64,000 nucleotides of DNA. It comes from ZC4RG30 sp046347045 (lineage in GTDB: Bacteria > Pseudomonadota > Gammaproteobacteria > Steroidobacterales > Steroidobacteraceae). Both the position numbers and the translations under genes were made by a program. Shown here piece by piece: positions 27,755 through 36,603 of the stretch. The notes under the pieces were generated by a model. The model was not told the DNA's origin and ran no database searches. It worked only from the letters and a program-made list of their open reading frames with translations. Numbering within the stretch: the stretch's first letter is position 1; each line of letters starts with the position of its first letter. The stretch covers positions 62,001 to 126,000 of the forward strand of contig JAXMGX010000004.1 in NCBI GenBank assembly GCA_046347045.1, written 5' to 3'.

Positions 27755-28132
27755 ATGGGGCGTATCTTTGGAGCCGTGAAGTCCCGCAGGTTCCGTCCGT
27801 TGGTGTATGTCCTGGTGGCATTGCAGCTCCTGCTGTCCGTGCCCATGGCATCGGCGTGGGCTGCCGGCGTCGCTGCCGAAGCCGAAACGGCTCAGTCCAT
27901 GCCCTGCGATGACGGGATGCCGCCGGATCATCACTCGAAACACTGTCCTTGCTGCCCCGATGGCGCGCTCGATTCGCTGGATTGCCATGCCGCGTGTGCA
28001 GCCGGTATCGCGGCACTGCCCGGGATGCATTTTGTGCTTTCCAATTCCGCGGCCATTCCCACTTTGGAACCGCGGCCGGTGAACTTCCTGCTACTGGCGG
28101 ATCCGCCGCTAAAACCACCTCCGATCGCCTGA
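27755..28132 (+). CDS. Secreted Cys/His-rich small protein (DUF2946/CopL-like)
   Basis: About 125 aa from ATG 27755; an in-frame ATG at 27692 would add 21 residues. A hydrophobic N-terminal segment ('PLVYVLVALQLLLSVPMASA') is a signal peptide. The middle is rich in Cys/His ('SMPCDDGMPPDHHSKHCPCC' then 'DSLDCHAACAAG'), and the C-terminus is Pro-rich ('LLADPPLKPPPIA'). This layout is shared by DUF2946-type and CopL-like proteins placed at the head of copper efflux operons. It sits 75 bp before cusC. It probably binds copper in the periplasm, or acts as a regulatory leader gene; this is unproven. Confidence 0.65.
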   Translation: MGRIFGAVKSRRFRPLVYVLVALQLLLSVPMASAWAAGVAAEAETAQSMPCDDGMPPDHHSKHCPCCPDGALDSLDCHAACAAGIAALPGMHFVLSNSAAIPTLEPRPVNFLLLADPPLKPPPIA

Positions 28133-28206
28133 TCCATCACGTGCCATAACGGGTGGGCGCATCGCGCCATCCCGTCCTGATGAATCGCGTTTCCGGAGGG
28201 TTCGGC

Positions 28207-29496
28207 ATGAACCTGTCTCGTTGCGCGCCGGCCACCGGAATTTTCCGATGTGCGCCGGCGCTTGTGGTGCTGTTCTGTGCGTTGTGCAGCGGCGTGCCTG
28301 CGATCGCCGCTGCTGGCGTTTTGACGCTCGATGAAGCAATACAGCGCGCCTTGGAAGATGCGCCCCAGCTCCGGGCGGCGCAGGCCTCGCTGGATGGTGC
28401 GAAGGACATCGCGCCAAGCGCCGGCAGACTGCCGGACCCTGAGGCCATCGTCGGCATCGACAACCTGCCGTTGACCACGTCGGACGCGTTCTCGCTGTCG
28501 CGCGACTTCATGACGATGCGCAAGGTGGGAGTGATGCAGGCGGTGCCCAGCGCCGCCAAGCGCAGTTCACAGCGCGCTCTGGCGTCGCGCGAAGTGGAGC
28601 TGGCCGAAGCTCGCCTGGTCGCCGGCCGATTCGACATCGCGCGCAGCGCGGCCGATGCGTGGATCGCCGGGGCGATCGCCGCAGGTTCCCTGGACCTTCT
28701 GCGCGCCCGTCGCGAGGGACTGGCTACCACCGCTGCGGCGGCCCGAGCCGCGCTGGCCAGCGGCAATCGAAGCGTCGGGGAGACCCTGGCGAGCGAAGCG
28801 GTGCTGGCGCGCGTTGATGCCCGAATCCTGGAACTGGAGCAGCAGCTGGCCATGCGCCGGGCTGAGCTGTCCCGTTGGGTGGGCGGCGCATCCTCGTCCG
28901 ATCTTGCGCCGCTACCCTGGCAGCGCGAACTGGAACCCGCATCGCTGATGCTGTCGCAGACCGTGGAGGCGCATTCACCGCTGGCACCCGCGGCGGCGCA
29001 GGTCGAACTCGCGCGCGCTGAAGTGCAGGTTGCACGGGCGGACAGGCGACCCGACTGGTCAGCCGAACTCAGTTACGCCAAGCGGGGATCGAATTTCTCC
29101 GACATGGTCTCGCTGGAGTTCCGCGTCGGTCTGCCGCTGTTCACAAGGCACCGCCAGGATCCGGTGATCGCATCGCGCCTCGCCGAACTCAGGGCGCGCG
29201 AGGCTGAGCAGCAGGCCGAGATCCGCATGCATCGGGCGGAGGTGGAGACCCTCATCGCACAGTGGCGATCGGGGCGGCAGCGGATGACCCACTACGTGGA
29301 CACGCTGCTGCCTCTGGCCGGAGACCGGGTTCGCGCGACGACTGCGGCCTTCAAGTCCGGTCGCGGCGATCTTTCGGCCGTCATCGGCGCGAACGCCGAT
29401 GAGACGGATCTCCAGCTGGAACGCATCGCGCTCGAAGGCGAGATCAGTCGAGCCTGGGTATTCCTGCATCTGTTGCATTCGACGGAGGCGCCATGA
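28207..29496 (+). CDS. cusC: CusC-type outer-membrane efflux protein (TolC family)
   Basis: 429 aa. The start ATG 28207 is chosen for the GGAGGG 8 bp upstream and the signal peptide ending 'GVPAIAAAG'. TolC-type repeats follow: 'LTLDEAIQRALEDAPQLRAA', 'VGVMQAVPSAAKRSSQRALA', and in the second half 'VSLEFRVGLPLFTRHRQDPV'. It belongs to the metal-efflux branch and is followed by CusB and CusA with 4-bp overlaps. It forms the outer-membrane channel of the Cu/Ag pump. Confidence 0.88.
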   Translation: MNLSRCAPATGIFRCAPALVVLFCALCSGVPAIAAAGVLTLDEAIQRALEDAPQLRAAQASLDGAKDIAPSAGRLPDPEAIVGIDNLPLTTSDAFSLSRDFMTMRKVGVMQAVPSAAKRSSQRALASREVELAEARLVAGRFDIARSAADAWIAGAIAAGSLDLLRARREGLATTAAAARAALASGNRSVGETLASEAVLARVDARILELEQQLAMRRAELSRWVGGASSSDLAPLPWQRELEPASLMLSQTVEAHSPLAPAAAQVELARAEVQVARADRRPDWSAELSYAKRGSNFSDMVSLEFRVGLPLFTRHRQDPVIASRLAELRAREAEQQAEIRMHRAEVETLIAQWRSGRQRMTHYVDTLLPLAGDRVRATTAAFKSGRGDLSAVIGANADETDLQLERIALEGEISRAWVFLHLLHSTEAP

Positions 29497-31028
29497 ACGC
29501 ATCAGAAGGTTCCTCGCGCACGGTGATCGTCACCGGCGCTGTGCTGCTGTTGGTGGGCGTCGCCGGGGGCTACTGGTTGGCCCATTCCCGAATGGGTGCG
29601 CCGCCGGCCGCTTCCGACAAGGCCGGGGACGGCAATCGGAAGGTGCTGTATTGGCACGACCCCATGGTCCCCAACGCGCGCTTCGACAAGCCGGGCAGGT
29701 CGCCCTTCATGGACATGCAGCTCGTGCCTGTCTACGCCGATGAAGCGGAAGACGACGGAGGGGTTCGCGTCGCTGCGAATGTGACCCAGAGCTTGGGTAT
29801 TCGAATGGGCAAGGTGGAAAAGGCCAGTGTCCAGCCCAGGCTCCGGGCAGTGGGGGCTGTCGCCTTCAATGACCAGCTGCAACAAGTGGTCGCCGCCCGT
29901 GTCGAGGGAGTGGTGACGCGCCTGTTCGTCCATGCGCCATTCGAGCAGGTTCGCCGCGGGCAGCCGCTGGCTGAGCTGACATCCCCCGCCTGGATCGAAG
30001 CGCAGCAGGAGTATCTGTCACTGCTGGAGGCGCAATCGGATGCGGGTCGGGGGCTTCGCGCTGCCGCCCGCGAGCGCCTGCTTGCCATCGGCGTTCCCGA
30101 AGCGCACATCCAGCAGATCGAATCGCGGCGCGCGGTGCAGGGTTCCACCACGCTCGTTGCGCCCATTGATGGGGTGATCAGCGAGCTGGGTGTGCGGGAA
30201 GGAACGGCAACCGCACCGGGCATGCCGCTGTTCCGGATCAATGGACTGGAATCCGTGTGGGTCAATGCCCGTATTCCCGAGGCGCAGCGCGCAATGGCCG
30301 CGGTAGGGTCAAGAGCCGAAGCCACCGCCGTGGCTTGGCCTGGCGTGAAGTTCCCGGGAAAGCTGGTCGCGATCCAGCCCCAGGTGGAAGCCGATTCGCG
30401 CACCATCACGGCTCGAGTGTTGCTGGAGAACGCGGATCGTCGACTGGCACCCGGCATGTTCGTGTCGGTGGACATCCTGGCTGCGGCGCAGGGGCCGCAG
30501 ATTGTCGTACCGGATGAGGCGGTGATCGCGACCGGCCGACGCACGGTGGTCATCACGGCCAACGAAAAGGGAATGTTCAACGTCGTTCCGGTCACGGTCG
30601 GTGCGTCGCAGGACGGTCAAACGGTTGTCCTCGGTGGGCTTGAGGAAGGGCAGGCCATCGTGCTGTCGGGCCAGTTCCTCATCGACTCCGAGGCCAGCCT
30701 CAAATCCACGGTGGCACGCCTGGAGGACTGGCGAACCAAGCCACTGCCGCCCGCGAGCAGTGTACCGGTCGCGGAGGCGGCCGCGCATCTGGCAGAGGGC
30801 ACCGTCCAGTCGTTGACCGCCGATGGCATCACCATCGCGCACGGGCCGATACCGTCGCTGAAGTGGCCCGGAATGACCATGGGGTTCAAGCCGCCAGTGA
30901 ACGGTTTGCCAGCGGACGTGAAGGTTGGTGACCGCGTCAGCTTCTCTTTCGTGGAGTCCCAGGGCGAATACCGAATCACCGGCCTCACGAAGATCGCGCG
31001 CGTCAGCGACACGGAGCAGCATCGATGA
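29493..31028 (+). CDS. cusB: CusB-type adaptor with fused C-terminal CusF domain
   Basis: 511 aa. An N-terminal membrane anchor ('VIVTGAVLLLVGVAGGYWLA') is followed by a heavy-metal-binding segment ('YWHDPMVPNARFDKPGRSPF' then 'MDMQLVPVY', about residues 50-80). A HlyD-family adaptor body comes next ('VAARVEGVVTRLFVHAPFEQ', 'LTSPAWIEAQQEYLSL', 'TLVAPIDGVISELGVREG'). After about residue 430 there is a complete CusF domain with the His-x7-Trp-x2-Met-x-Met copper site ('HGPIPSLKWPGMTMGF'). The chaperone is thus covalently attached to the adaptor. Start ATG 29493 overlaps the cusC stop, and the stop overlaps the cusA start. It links CusA to CusC and delivers Cu(I)/Ag(I). Confidence 0.93.
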   Translation: MNASEGSSRTVIVTGAVLLLVGVAGGYWLAHSRMGAPPAASDKAGDGNRKVLYWHDPMVPNARFDKPGRSPFMDMQLVPVYADEAEDDGGVRVAANVTQSLGIRMGKVEKASVQPRLRAVGAVAFNDQLQQVVAARVEGVVTRLFVHAPFEQVRRGQPLAELTSPAWIEAQQEYLSLLEAQSDAGRGLRAAARERLLAIGVPEAHIQQIESRRAVQGSTTLVAPIDGVISELGVREGTATAPGMPLFRINGLESVWVNARIPEAQRAMAAVGSRAEATAVAWPGVKFPGKLVAIQPQVEADSRTITARVLLENADRRLAPGMFVSVDILAAAQGPQIVVPDEAVIATGRRTVVITANEKGMFNVVPVTVGASQDGQTVVLGGLEEGQAIVLSGQFLIDSEASLKSTVARLEDWRTKPLPPASSVPVAEAAAHLAEGTVQSLTADGITIAHGPIPSLKWPGMTMGFKPPVNGLPADVKVGDRVSFSFVESQGEYRITGLTKIARVSDTEQHR

Positions 31029-34000
31029 TCGCGCGCCTGATTCGCTGGTCCATCAGCAACCGCTTTCTGGTGCTGCTGGTGACCTTGATTGTCACGGCCT
31101 GGGGCATCTGGTCGCTGTCGCGCACGCCGGTGGATGCGCTGCCGGATCTCTCGGACGTGCAGGTGATCATCCGCACGCCGTATCCAGGTCAGGCGCCGCA
31201 GATCGTCGAGAACCAGATCACCTATCCGCTCACCACGACGATGCTGTCCGTGCCCGGCGCGAAGTCGGTACGCGCCTACTCGTTCTTCGGAGATTCGTAT
31301 GTGTACGTTTTGTTTGAGGATGGAACGGATCCCTACTGGGCGCGTTCGCGGGTGCTGGAATATCTGAACCAGGTACAGGGACGTCTTCCGGCCGGGGTGA
31401 CGCCGGCGCTGGGGCCCGATGCCACGGGCGTGGGCTGGATCTACGAATACGCGCTGGTTGATCGCAGCGGACGGCACGACATCTCGCAACTGCGTGCGTT
31501 GCAGGACTGGTTCCTGAAGTACGAGCTGAAGGCTGTGGCCAATGTCGCGGAGGTAGCGACGCTCGGCGGTTCGGTGCGCGAGTACCAGGTCGTACTCGAT
31601 CCGGATCGCATGCGCGCCCTGGGCATCAGCCACCGGGAAGTCGTTGCTGCCATCCAGGCTTCCAACCAGGAGGCTGGAGGCTCCGTGCTGGAGTTGGCCG
31701 AGGCGGAATATGCGGTTCGGACCACGGGATATCTGAAGGGAGTGGAGGACTTCCAGAAGATTGCGCTGCGCACGACGGCCGGTGGTGTCCCGGTTCGGTT
31801 GTCCGATGTGGCGCGCATCCAGGTCGGGCCCGAGGCGCGTCGAGGAATTGCCGAGCTGGACGGCAAGGGGGAGGTGACCGGCGGGATCATCGTGATGCGC
31901 TCGGGCAAGAACGCGCTCGAGACCATCGCAGCCGTGAAGGCCAAGCTGGAGGTGCTGAAACGCAGCCTTCCCGCGGGCGTTGAGGTCGTGGAAACCTACG
32001 ACCGTTCCGGCCTCATCAAGCGCTCTGTCGAGAACCTCACGGGAAAGCTGATCGAGGAGTTCGTGGTGGTGGCGCTGGTGTGCGCCGCTTTCCTGTTCCA
32101 CCTGCGCTCGGCACTGGTGGCCATCGTGTCACTGCCGCTGGGCGTGCTGGTGGCCTTCATCGTCATGCAGCACCAGGGCATCAACGCGAACATCATGTCC
32201 CTGGGCGGAATCGCCATCGCCATCGGCGCGATGGTGGACGCCGCGATCGTCATGATCGAGAACGCCCACAAGCACCTGGAGCACTGGCAGGAGGCGCATC
32301 CAGGCGAGGCAATCTCCGCGCACGAACGCTGGCGCATCATCGGCGAGGCCAGCACGCAGGTCGGACCGGCGCTATTCTTCAGCCTGCTGATCATCACGTT
32401 CTCGTTCGTGCCCATCTTCACGCTGGAAGCGCAGGAGGGGCGGCTGTTCGCCCCGCTCGCCTATACGAAAACCTACGCCATGGCGGCGGCGGCGGGGCTG
32501 GCGGTCACGGTGGTGCCGGTGCTGATGGGGCTCCTGATCCGCGGGCGGATTCCGGGTGAGGCGAGCAATCCCCTCAACCGCTGGCTGGTGCGCGTCTATC
32601 AGCCGGCACTGGCGCATGTGTTGAACTGGCCGCGCGTGACGATTGCAGTGGCCGTGGCATTGCTGGCGCTCACGATCATTCCCGTTCTCAGGGTCGGGGG
32701 TGAGTTCATGCCAACGCTGGATGAGGGTGATGTGCTGTACATGCCGTCGGCTCAGCCGGGACTCTCGGTGGGCAAGGCCGCGCAGCTGCTGCAGCAGATG
32801 GACCGGATGCTGATGACGGTCCCGGAGGTCGAACGGGTGTTCGGCAAGATGGGGCGTGCCGAAACGGCCACCGATCCCGCGCCGCTGGAAATGACGGAAA
32901 CGACCATCCGCTTCAAGCCGCGCGAACAATGGCGCCCGGGCATGACGCCCGAGGGCCTCATCGCCGAGATGGACCGGAAGCTGCGCCTGCCGGGTGTGGC
33001 CAATGTCTGGGTGCCACCCATCCGCAATCGGATCGACATGCTGGCGACGGGCATCAAGAGCCCGGTGGGGATCAAGGTGTCCGGCACGGACCCGGTCGTC
33101 ATCGACCGGGTGGCGGCAGCCATCGAGCAGGCGGTGAAGAATGTACCCGGCGTGAGCTCGGCGCTGGCCGAACGGCTCACCGGGGGGCGATACGTGCAGA
33201 TAGACCCTGACCGTGACGCCGTGGGGCGCTATGGGATGACCGTGGCAGATGTTCAGGACATCGTCAGCGCTGCGGTGGGTGGCGCGCGGGTCGGTGAAAC
33301 CGTCGAGGGACTGCAGCGCTTTCCGATCACCGTTCGCTATCCGCGCGAGCTGCGCGACTCAGTCTCCGACCTGCGGGATCTGTCGATCCTCACGCCCTCC
33401 GGCGCGAACATCACGCTGGGTACGGTTGCGCGCATCTCCATCGTCGATGGACCGCCGATGCTGCGCAGCGAGAATGCAAGGCTGTCGGGCTGGGTGTATG
33501 TGGACCTGAGGGGCAGGGACCTGCAGTCAGCCGTATCGCAGATGCAGAAGGTCGTGGCGCGGGAGGTGAACCTGCCTTCCGGATACTCCGTCGCCTGGTC
33601 CGGCCAGTTCGAATACCTGGAGCGGGCAAAGGCGAGGCTCGCGGTCGTGGTGCCGCTCACCCTGCTCATCATCCTGGTGCTGCTGTACCTGACCTTCAAG
33701 CGACTGGACGAAGCGCTGCTCGTGCTGGGCACCCTCCCGTTCGCACTTATCGGTGGATTCTGGTTCGTGTACCTTCTCGGGCAGCAGGTGTCGGTTGCCA
33801 CCATCGTGGGGTTCATCGCACTGGCCGGCGTGGCGGCGGAATTCGGCGTGGTGATGCTGATCTACCTCAAGCATGCCTGGGAAGCCCGACAGCACGAGGG
33901 CCACCGGAGCGGCGATGCACTGGATGCAGCGATCCTGCGGGGCGCGGTGCTGCGCATCCGGCCCAAGATGATGACCGTGTGCGTGATCCTGGCGGGCCTG

Positions 34001-34183
34001 CTTCCCATCATGTGGAGTCACGGGACCGGGTCGGAGATCATGCAGCGCATCGCGGCGCCGATGATCGGCGGCATGATCAGCGCGCCGCTGTTGTCGCTGT
34101 TCGTGGTGCCGGTGGCCTATCGACTGCTGCGCCGCCGGTCGACACGGGTCGAAGGCGGCGTCGACAGCCTTGTCAGGCTCTAG
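31025..34183 (+). CDS. cusA: CusA-type RND Cu(I)/Ag(I) efflux pump (HME4)
   Basis: 1052-aa inner-membrane RND pump. The TM4 motif 'GGIAIAIGAMVDAAIVMIEN' followed by AHKHLE is the HME4 (Cu/Ag) signature, distinct from the HME1 form in the czcA gene. The porter domain keeps the Met ligands: 'FGKMGRAETATDPAPLEM' and 'RIDMLATGIKSPVGIKVSG', positions equivalent to Met573, Met623 and Met672 of E. coli CusA. It converges on an outer-membrane protein gene, and their two stop codons share a CTAG at 34180-34183. It exports monovalent copper or silver from periplasm and cytoplasm through the CusB-CusF fusion and CusC. Confidence 0.95.
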   Translation: MIARLIRWSISNRFLVLLVTLIVTAWGIWSLSRTPVDALPDLSDVQVIIRTPYPGQAPQIVENQITYPLTTTMLSVPGAKSVRAYSFFGDSYVYVLFEDGTDPYWARSRVLEYLNQVQGRLPAGVTPALGPDATGVGWIYEYALVDRSGRHDISQLRALQDWFLKYELKAVANVAEVATLGGSVREYQVVLDPDRMRALGISHREVVAAIQASNQEAGGSVLELAEAEYAVRTTGYLKGVEDFQKIALRTTAGGVPVRLSDVARIQVGPEARRGIAELDGKGEVTGGIIVMRSGKNALETIAAVKAKLEVLKRSLPAGVEVVETYDRSGLIKRSVENLTGKLIEEFVVVALVCAAFLFHLRSALVAIVSLPLGVLVAFIVMQHQGINANIMSLGGIAIAIGAMVDAAIVMIENAHKHLEHWQEAHPGEAISAHERWRIIGEASTQVGPALFFSLLIITFSFVPIFTLEAQEGRLFAPLAYTKTYAMAAAAGLAVTVVPVLMGLLIRGRIPGEASNPLNRWLVRVYQPALAHVLNWPRVTIAVAVALLALTIIPVLRVGGEFMPTLDEGDVLYMPSAQPGLSVGKAAQLLQQMDRMLMTVPEVERVFGKMGRAETATDPAPLEMTETTIRFKPREQWRPGMTPEGLIAEMDRKLRLPGVANVWVPPIRNRIDMLATGIKSPVGIKVSGTDPVVIDRVAAAIEQAVKNVPGVSSALAERLTGGRYVQIDPDRDAVGRYGMTVADVQDIVSAAVGGARVGETVEGLQRFPITVRYPRELRDSVSDLRDLSILTPSGANITLGTVARISIVDGPPMLRSENARLSGWVYVDLRGRDLQSAVSQMQKVVAREVNLPSGYSVAWSGQFEYLERAKARLAVVVPLTLLIILVLLYLTFKRLDEALLVLGTLPFALIGGFWFVYLLGQQVSVATIVGFIALAGVAAEFGVVMLIYLKHAWEARQHEGHRSGDALDAAILRGAVLRIRPKMMTVCVILAGLLPIMWSHGTGSEIMQRIAAPMIGGMISAPLLSLFVVPVAYRLLRRRSTRVEGGVDSLVRL

Positions 34184-34905
34184 AACTCGTATTCCACCTG
34201 CAGGCGAAGCGTACGGTCGGGCGCGCCCTTGCCGAGGCCCATCAACAGCGCCGCGTTGTAGCGAATGGCCTGACGCCCTCCGAGGGCGATCTTGCCGAAG
34301 ACGGCCGGACCCAGGCGATGGTTCTGCTCATCGGCTGGTGCCCAGTGTGTCCAGTCGCCCATCTCGCCGAAGCCCTGTGCACCGAACTCCAGCGCCTCTC
34401 GCCAGCGGTACTTGGCCTGCCACTGGTAGCCCAGTGAAGTACCGTTGCTGCCCAGCGAGTCGAACACGCGCTCCAGCAGGATGTTGGTGTTCAGCTGCAG
34501 CCGGCCGAACTCCGTCTGGAACAGCGGCCCCAGCTTCAGCTCATAGCCTTCGTCCCGATCCTGGGGCCGCTCCAGCTCCACCAGCCAGCCAACATCGACG
34601 GGATACTTGCCGGTCTCGGTCAGCTGGAACTTGTTTTCCCATTCGAAGGCGTCGAGGAACGTGCGTCCTTCCTCGCGCTTGTACTTGATGTATAGCTCGG
34701 TGAACCACCAGCGCGTGGCGCCAAGACCGAAGCCGAGGCTGGCAGCGTGTTCGTCCGGTCCGCCGGCCGAGGCGCTGCCGTACTTGAAATCCAGCTCGCG
34801 TTCACCGTACTCGACAGTCGGCACATAGACATAGTCCGAAGGTCCGGCCCAGCCGACGCAAGTCAGCCCGGTCGCCAATATTCCACCGAGTATCTGCCGC
34901 TTCAC
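34180..34905 (-). CDS. Outer-membrane beta-barrel protein of unknown function
   Basis: 241 aa with signal peptide 'RQILGGILATGLTCVGWAG'. The rest is amphipathic beta-strand sequence ('GERELDFKYGSASAG', 'WWFTELYIKYKREEG', 'FGRLQLNTNILLERVFD', 'GYQWQAKYRWREALEFGAQG') ending in a typical terminal strand 'RTLRLQVEYEF' with C-terminal Phe. It resembles outer-membrane proteins annotated only as hypothetical or transporter in metal clusters. It overlaps the FTR1-type permease gene by 4 bp, so it belongs to the iron-permease operon and could be its outer-membrane partner. Confidence 0.65.
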   Translation of the reverse strand: MKRQILGGILATGLTCVGWAGPSDYVYVPTVEYGERELDFKYGSASAGGPDEHAASLGFGLGATRWWFTELYIKYKREEGRTFLDAFEWENKFQLTETGKYPVDVGWLVELERPQDRDEGYELKLGPLFQTEFGRLQLNTNILLERVFDSLGSNGTSLGYQWQAKYRWREALEFGAQGFGEMGDWTHWAPADEQNHRLGPAVFGKIALGGRQAIRYNAALLMGLGKGAPDRTLRLQVEYEF

Positions 34906-35735
34906 GAACGGCTCCGCGCACCACGAGCCTGATTCTGCATGCGGTTGATGTATCTCATGCCAAGACCTATTGCTGTAAGGACGATCAGATAGACCACGAT
35001 CTGCATGCCTGCGGGCCGCTCGTCATAGCCGATGAAGCCATGCAGCAGCACGCCGGTAACCGACGACTGCGCGATGAACGATGAGGTATCCCACAGCGGC
35101 GAGGCGAGGCTCGGCAGCAGGTCCGCCTGGATCAGGAAGCGCGTCGCCTGGGACGCCATGCCAGCGGCGATCAGCAACACGAGGATGCTGGTGATCCGGA
35201 ACAGCAGGTGCAGCGGAATGCGCAGCAGTCCTGCATACAGGGCATAGCCCGCCAGGACTCCGGCGAACAATCCGGCGAGTCCGCCTGCCACCATGCTGCC
35301 TGCGCCGGTTTCGGACGATGCGACACCAAACAGGAAGAGCACGGTTTCCGCGCCTTCGCGCAATACGGCAAGGCCCACGACCAGCAGCAGCACCGAGCGT
35401 TGGCTGCGGCCTTCGCGAATCTGGTTGCCGACACCGCGTGCATCCGCGGCAAGCGAAGCGCCATGGCTGGACATCCACAGGTTGTGCCAGGCGAGCATCA
35501 CGACGGCCGTGCCGAGCACGATGGCGTTGAAGACTTCCTGGCCCACTCCGCTGACGGCGTTCGCGATGCTTTCGGTGAAGGCTGCGACGACTCCGGCGGC
35601 TGCCAGCCCCGCGACAATGCCGCCGACGAGCCAACCCGTCCTCCCAGGCACTCCACGCGTGGCAGCCGCGAGGATCCCGATCAGGATGGCAGCCTCGAGC
35701 ACTTCGCGGAAGACGATGATCGCGCTGGCAAACAT
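34902..35735 (-). CDS. FTR1-family high-affinity iron permease
   Basis: 277 aa with seven hydrophobic helices. It has both FTR1 iron-binding motifs: REVLE at residues 10-14 ('IIVFREVLEAAILIG') and REGAE at 126-130 ('LAVLREGAETVLFLFG'). This is the EfeU/FTR1 permease fold for ferric or ferrous iron uptake across the inner membrane. A cupredoxin-like periplasmic protein is encoded 13 bp upstream, and a beta-barrel protein gene overlaps its end. This is a compact analogue of EfeUO or the FTR1-P19 pair. Placing iron uptake beside copper efflux makes sense, since FTR1 systems depend on cupredoxin or oxidase partners; this link is inference. Confidence 0.9.
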   Translation of the reverse strand: MFASAIIVFREVLEAAILIGILAAATRGVPGRTGWLVGGIVAGLAAAGVVAAFTESIANAVSGVGQEVFNAIVLGTAVVMLAWHNLWMSSHGASLAADARGVGNQIREGRSQRSVLLLVVGLAVLREGAETVLFLFGVASSETGAGSMVAGGLAGLFAGVLAGYALYAGLLRIPLHLLFRITSILVLLIAAGMASQATRFLIQADLLPSLASPLWDTSSFIAQSSVTGVLLHGFIGYDERPAGMQIVVYLIVLTAIGLGMRYINRMQNQARGARSRS

Positions 35736-35748
35736 GGCGGACTCCCGG

Positions 35749-36072
35749 TCAGCGCGCGACGATGACGCCCTGCGCCGTCTTCTGGTTGAAGTCGCCGAAG
35801 AACGCGTAACGCCCGGGGGCGAGGGGGCCGATCCACACCGTGGCGGACGATTTGCCGGCGATCAGCTTCTCGCGATTGAGCGCGTAGCTTTCGAACTCCT
35901 CGGGCGCGGTGTCGCGGTTCTCGACAATCAGCCGGACCTTCTTCCCGGCCGGTACGACCAATTCCTCAGGCGTGAACCGATGGTCCTGGATGACCAGGGT
36001 GAAGGCGGCCTCGGCAGGGATACCGATCGCTGGGAGAAGGGCGAGTGCGACCGCGAGCAGGTGTCTTTTCAT
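35749..36072 (-). CDS. Periplasmic cupredoxin-domain protein (EfeO N-domain-like)
   Basis: 107 aa with signal peptide 'LLAVALALLPAIGIPAEA'. A single cupredoxin-like domain follows: 'FTLVIQDHRFTPEELVVPAG' then 'KVRLIVENRDTAPEEFESYA' and 'GRYAFFGDFNQKTAQGVIVA'. This is the Cupredoxin_1 domain that forms the N-terminus of EfeO and occurs alone with FTR1 permeases. It is the first gene of the minus-strand operon with the permease. It likely binds or oxidises iron (or copper) in the periplasm before transport. Confidence 0.85.
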   Translation of the reverse strand: MKRHLLAVALALLPAIGIPAEAAFTLVIQDHRFTPEELVVPAGKKVRLIVENRDTAPEEFESYALNREKLIAGKSSATVWIGPLAPGRYAFFGDFNQKTAQGVIVAR

Positions 36073-36378
36073 ATCGGTGCGGTGGCTGCGTCTCTAGATG
36101 CAAATGATAGCTGTTCGCGTTTGATCAGGCAAGGTAGACATACCGAGGGTCGCGTGTGGGTCCGGCGGGTCCCCGTACACTCGGGGCCACCGATCGTCGG
36201 GGTTTGAGCAGGGCCGAATTTCAGCCTGTCGAAACAAAGAAAGCGGAAATCCATGCTGTCCCCGAATCGTTGACTTGCGCTGGCCGTCCGGGGATTCGCA
36301 GATCGGGGGCTTGGGAATTGAAATCCTCGGTTGCGCAAGGCATTATTATAGATATATGTATGCCTAGAGAGGTGCGCC
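36073..36378. promoter_or_regulatory. Divergent intergenic region with toxin-antitoxin promoter
   Basis: This 306-bp gap separates the leftward iron operon from the rightward toxin-antitoxin pair. On the plus strand TTGAAA near 36318 and CATTAT/TATTAT near 36341-36350 form a plausible sigma-70 promoter. It lies in a strikingly AT-rich stretch (attattatagatatatgta) just before the antitoxin start, whose Shine-Dalgarno is AGAGAGGTG. No clear Fur site was found on the iron-operon side. Confidence 0.4.
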
Positions 36379-36603
36379 ATGGCCATGCTGAAACTCACCG
36401 CCGTCGGGACTTCCACGGGTGTCGTCATACCGAAGGAGATGCTGACGCACATGCGCGTGGAGCGCGGTGACAGTCTGCATGTCGTGCAGACGCCAGAGGG
36501 TTATCTGCTGACTCCATTCGACCCGGCCATCGAGGCGCAGCTCAAGGCTGGACGCGAGTTCATGAAGGAGCACCGCGACACGTTCAAGGTCCTCGCCAAG
36601 TGA
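36379..36603 (+). CDS. AbrB/MazE-type antitoxin
   Basis: 74 aa. The N-terminal swapped-hairpin DNA-binding domain reads 'LKLTAVGTSTGVVIPKEMLT' and 'RVERGDSLHVVQTPEGYLLT'. The C-terminal tail ('IEAQLKAGREFMKEHRDTFK') would bind the toxin. The stop overlaps the GTG start of the following Doc-family gene, the usual antitoxin-toxin coupling. It should repress its own promoter and neutralise the Doc toxin. Confidence 0.88.
   Translation: MAMLKLTAVGTSTGVVIPKEMLTHMRVERGDSLHVVQTPEGYLLTPFDPAIEAQLKAGREFMKEHRDTFKVLAK

Noticed and set aside
36085..36125. Fur box in front of the cupredoxin-FTR1 operon
   Set aside because: GCAAATGATAGCTGTTCGC has only a few matches to the Fur consensus and no palindromic symmetry.
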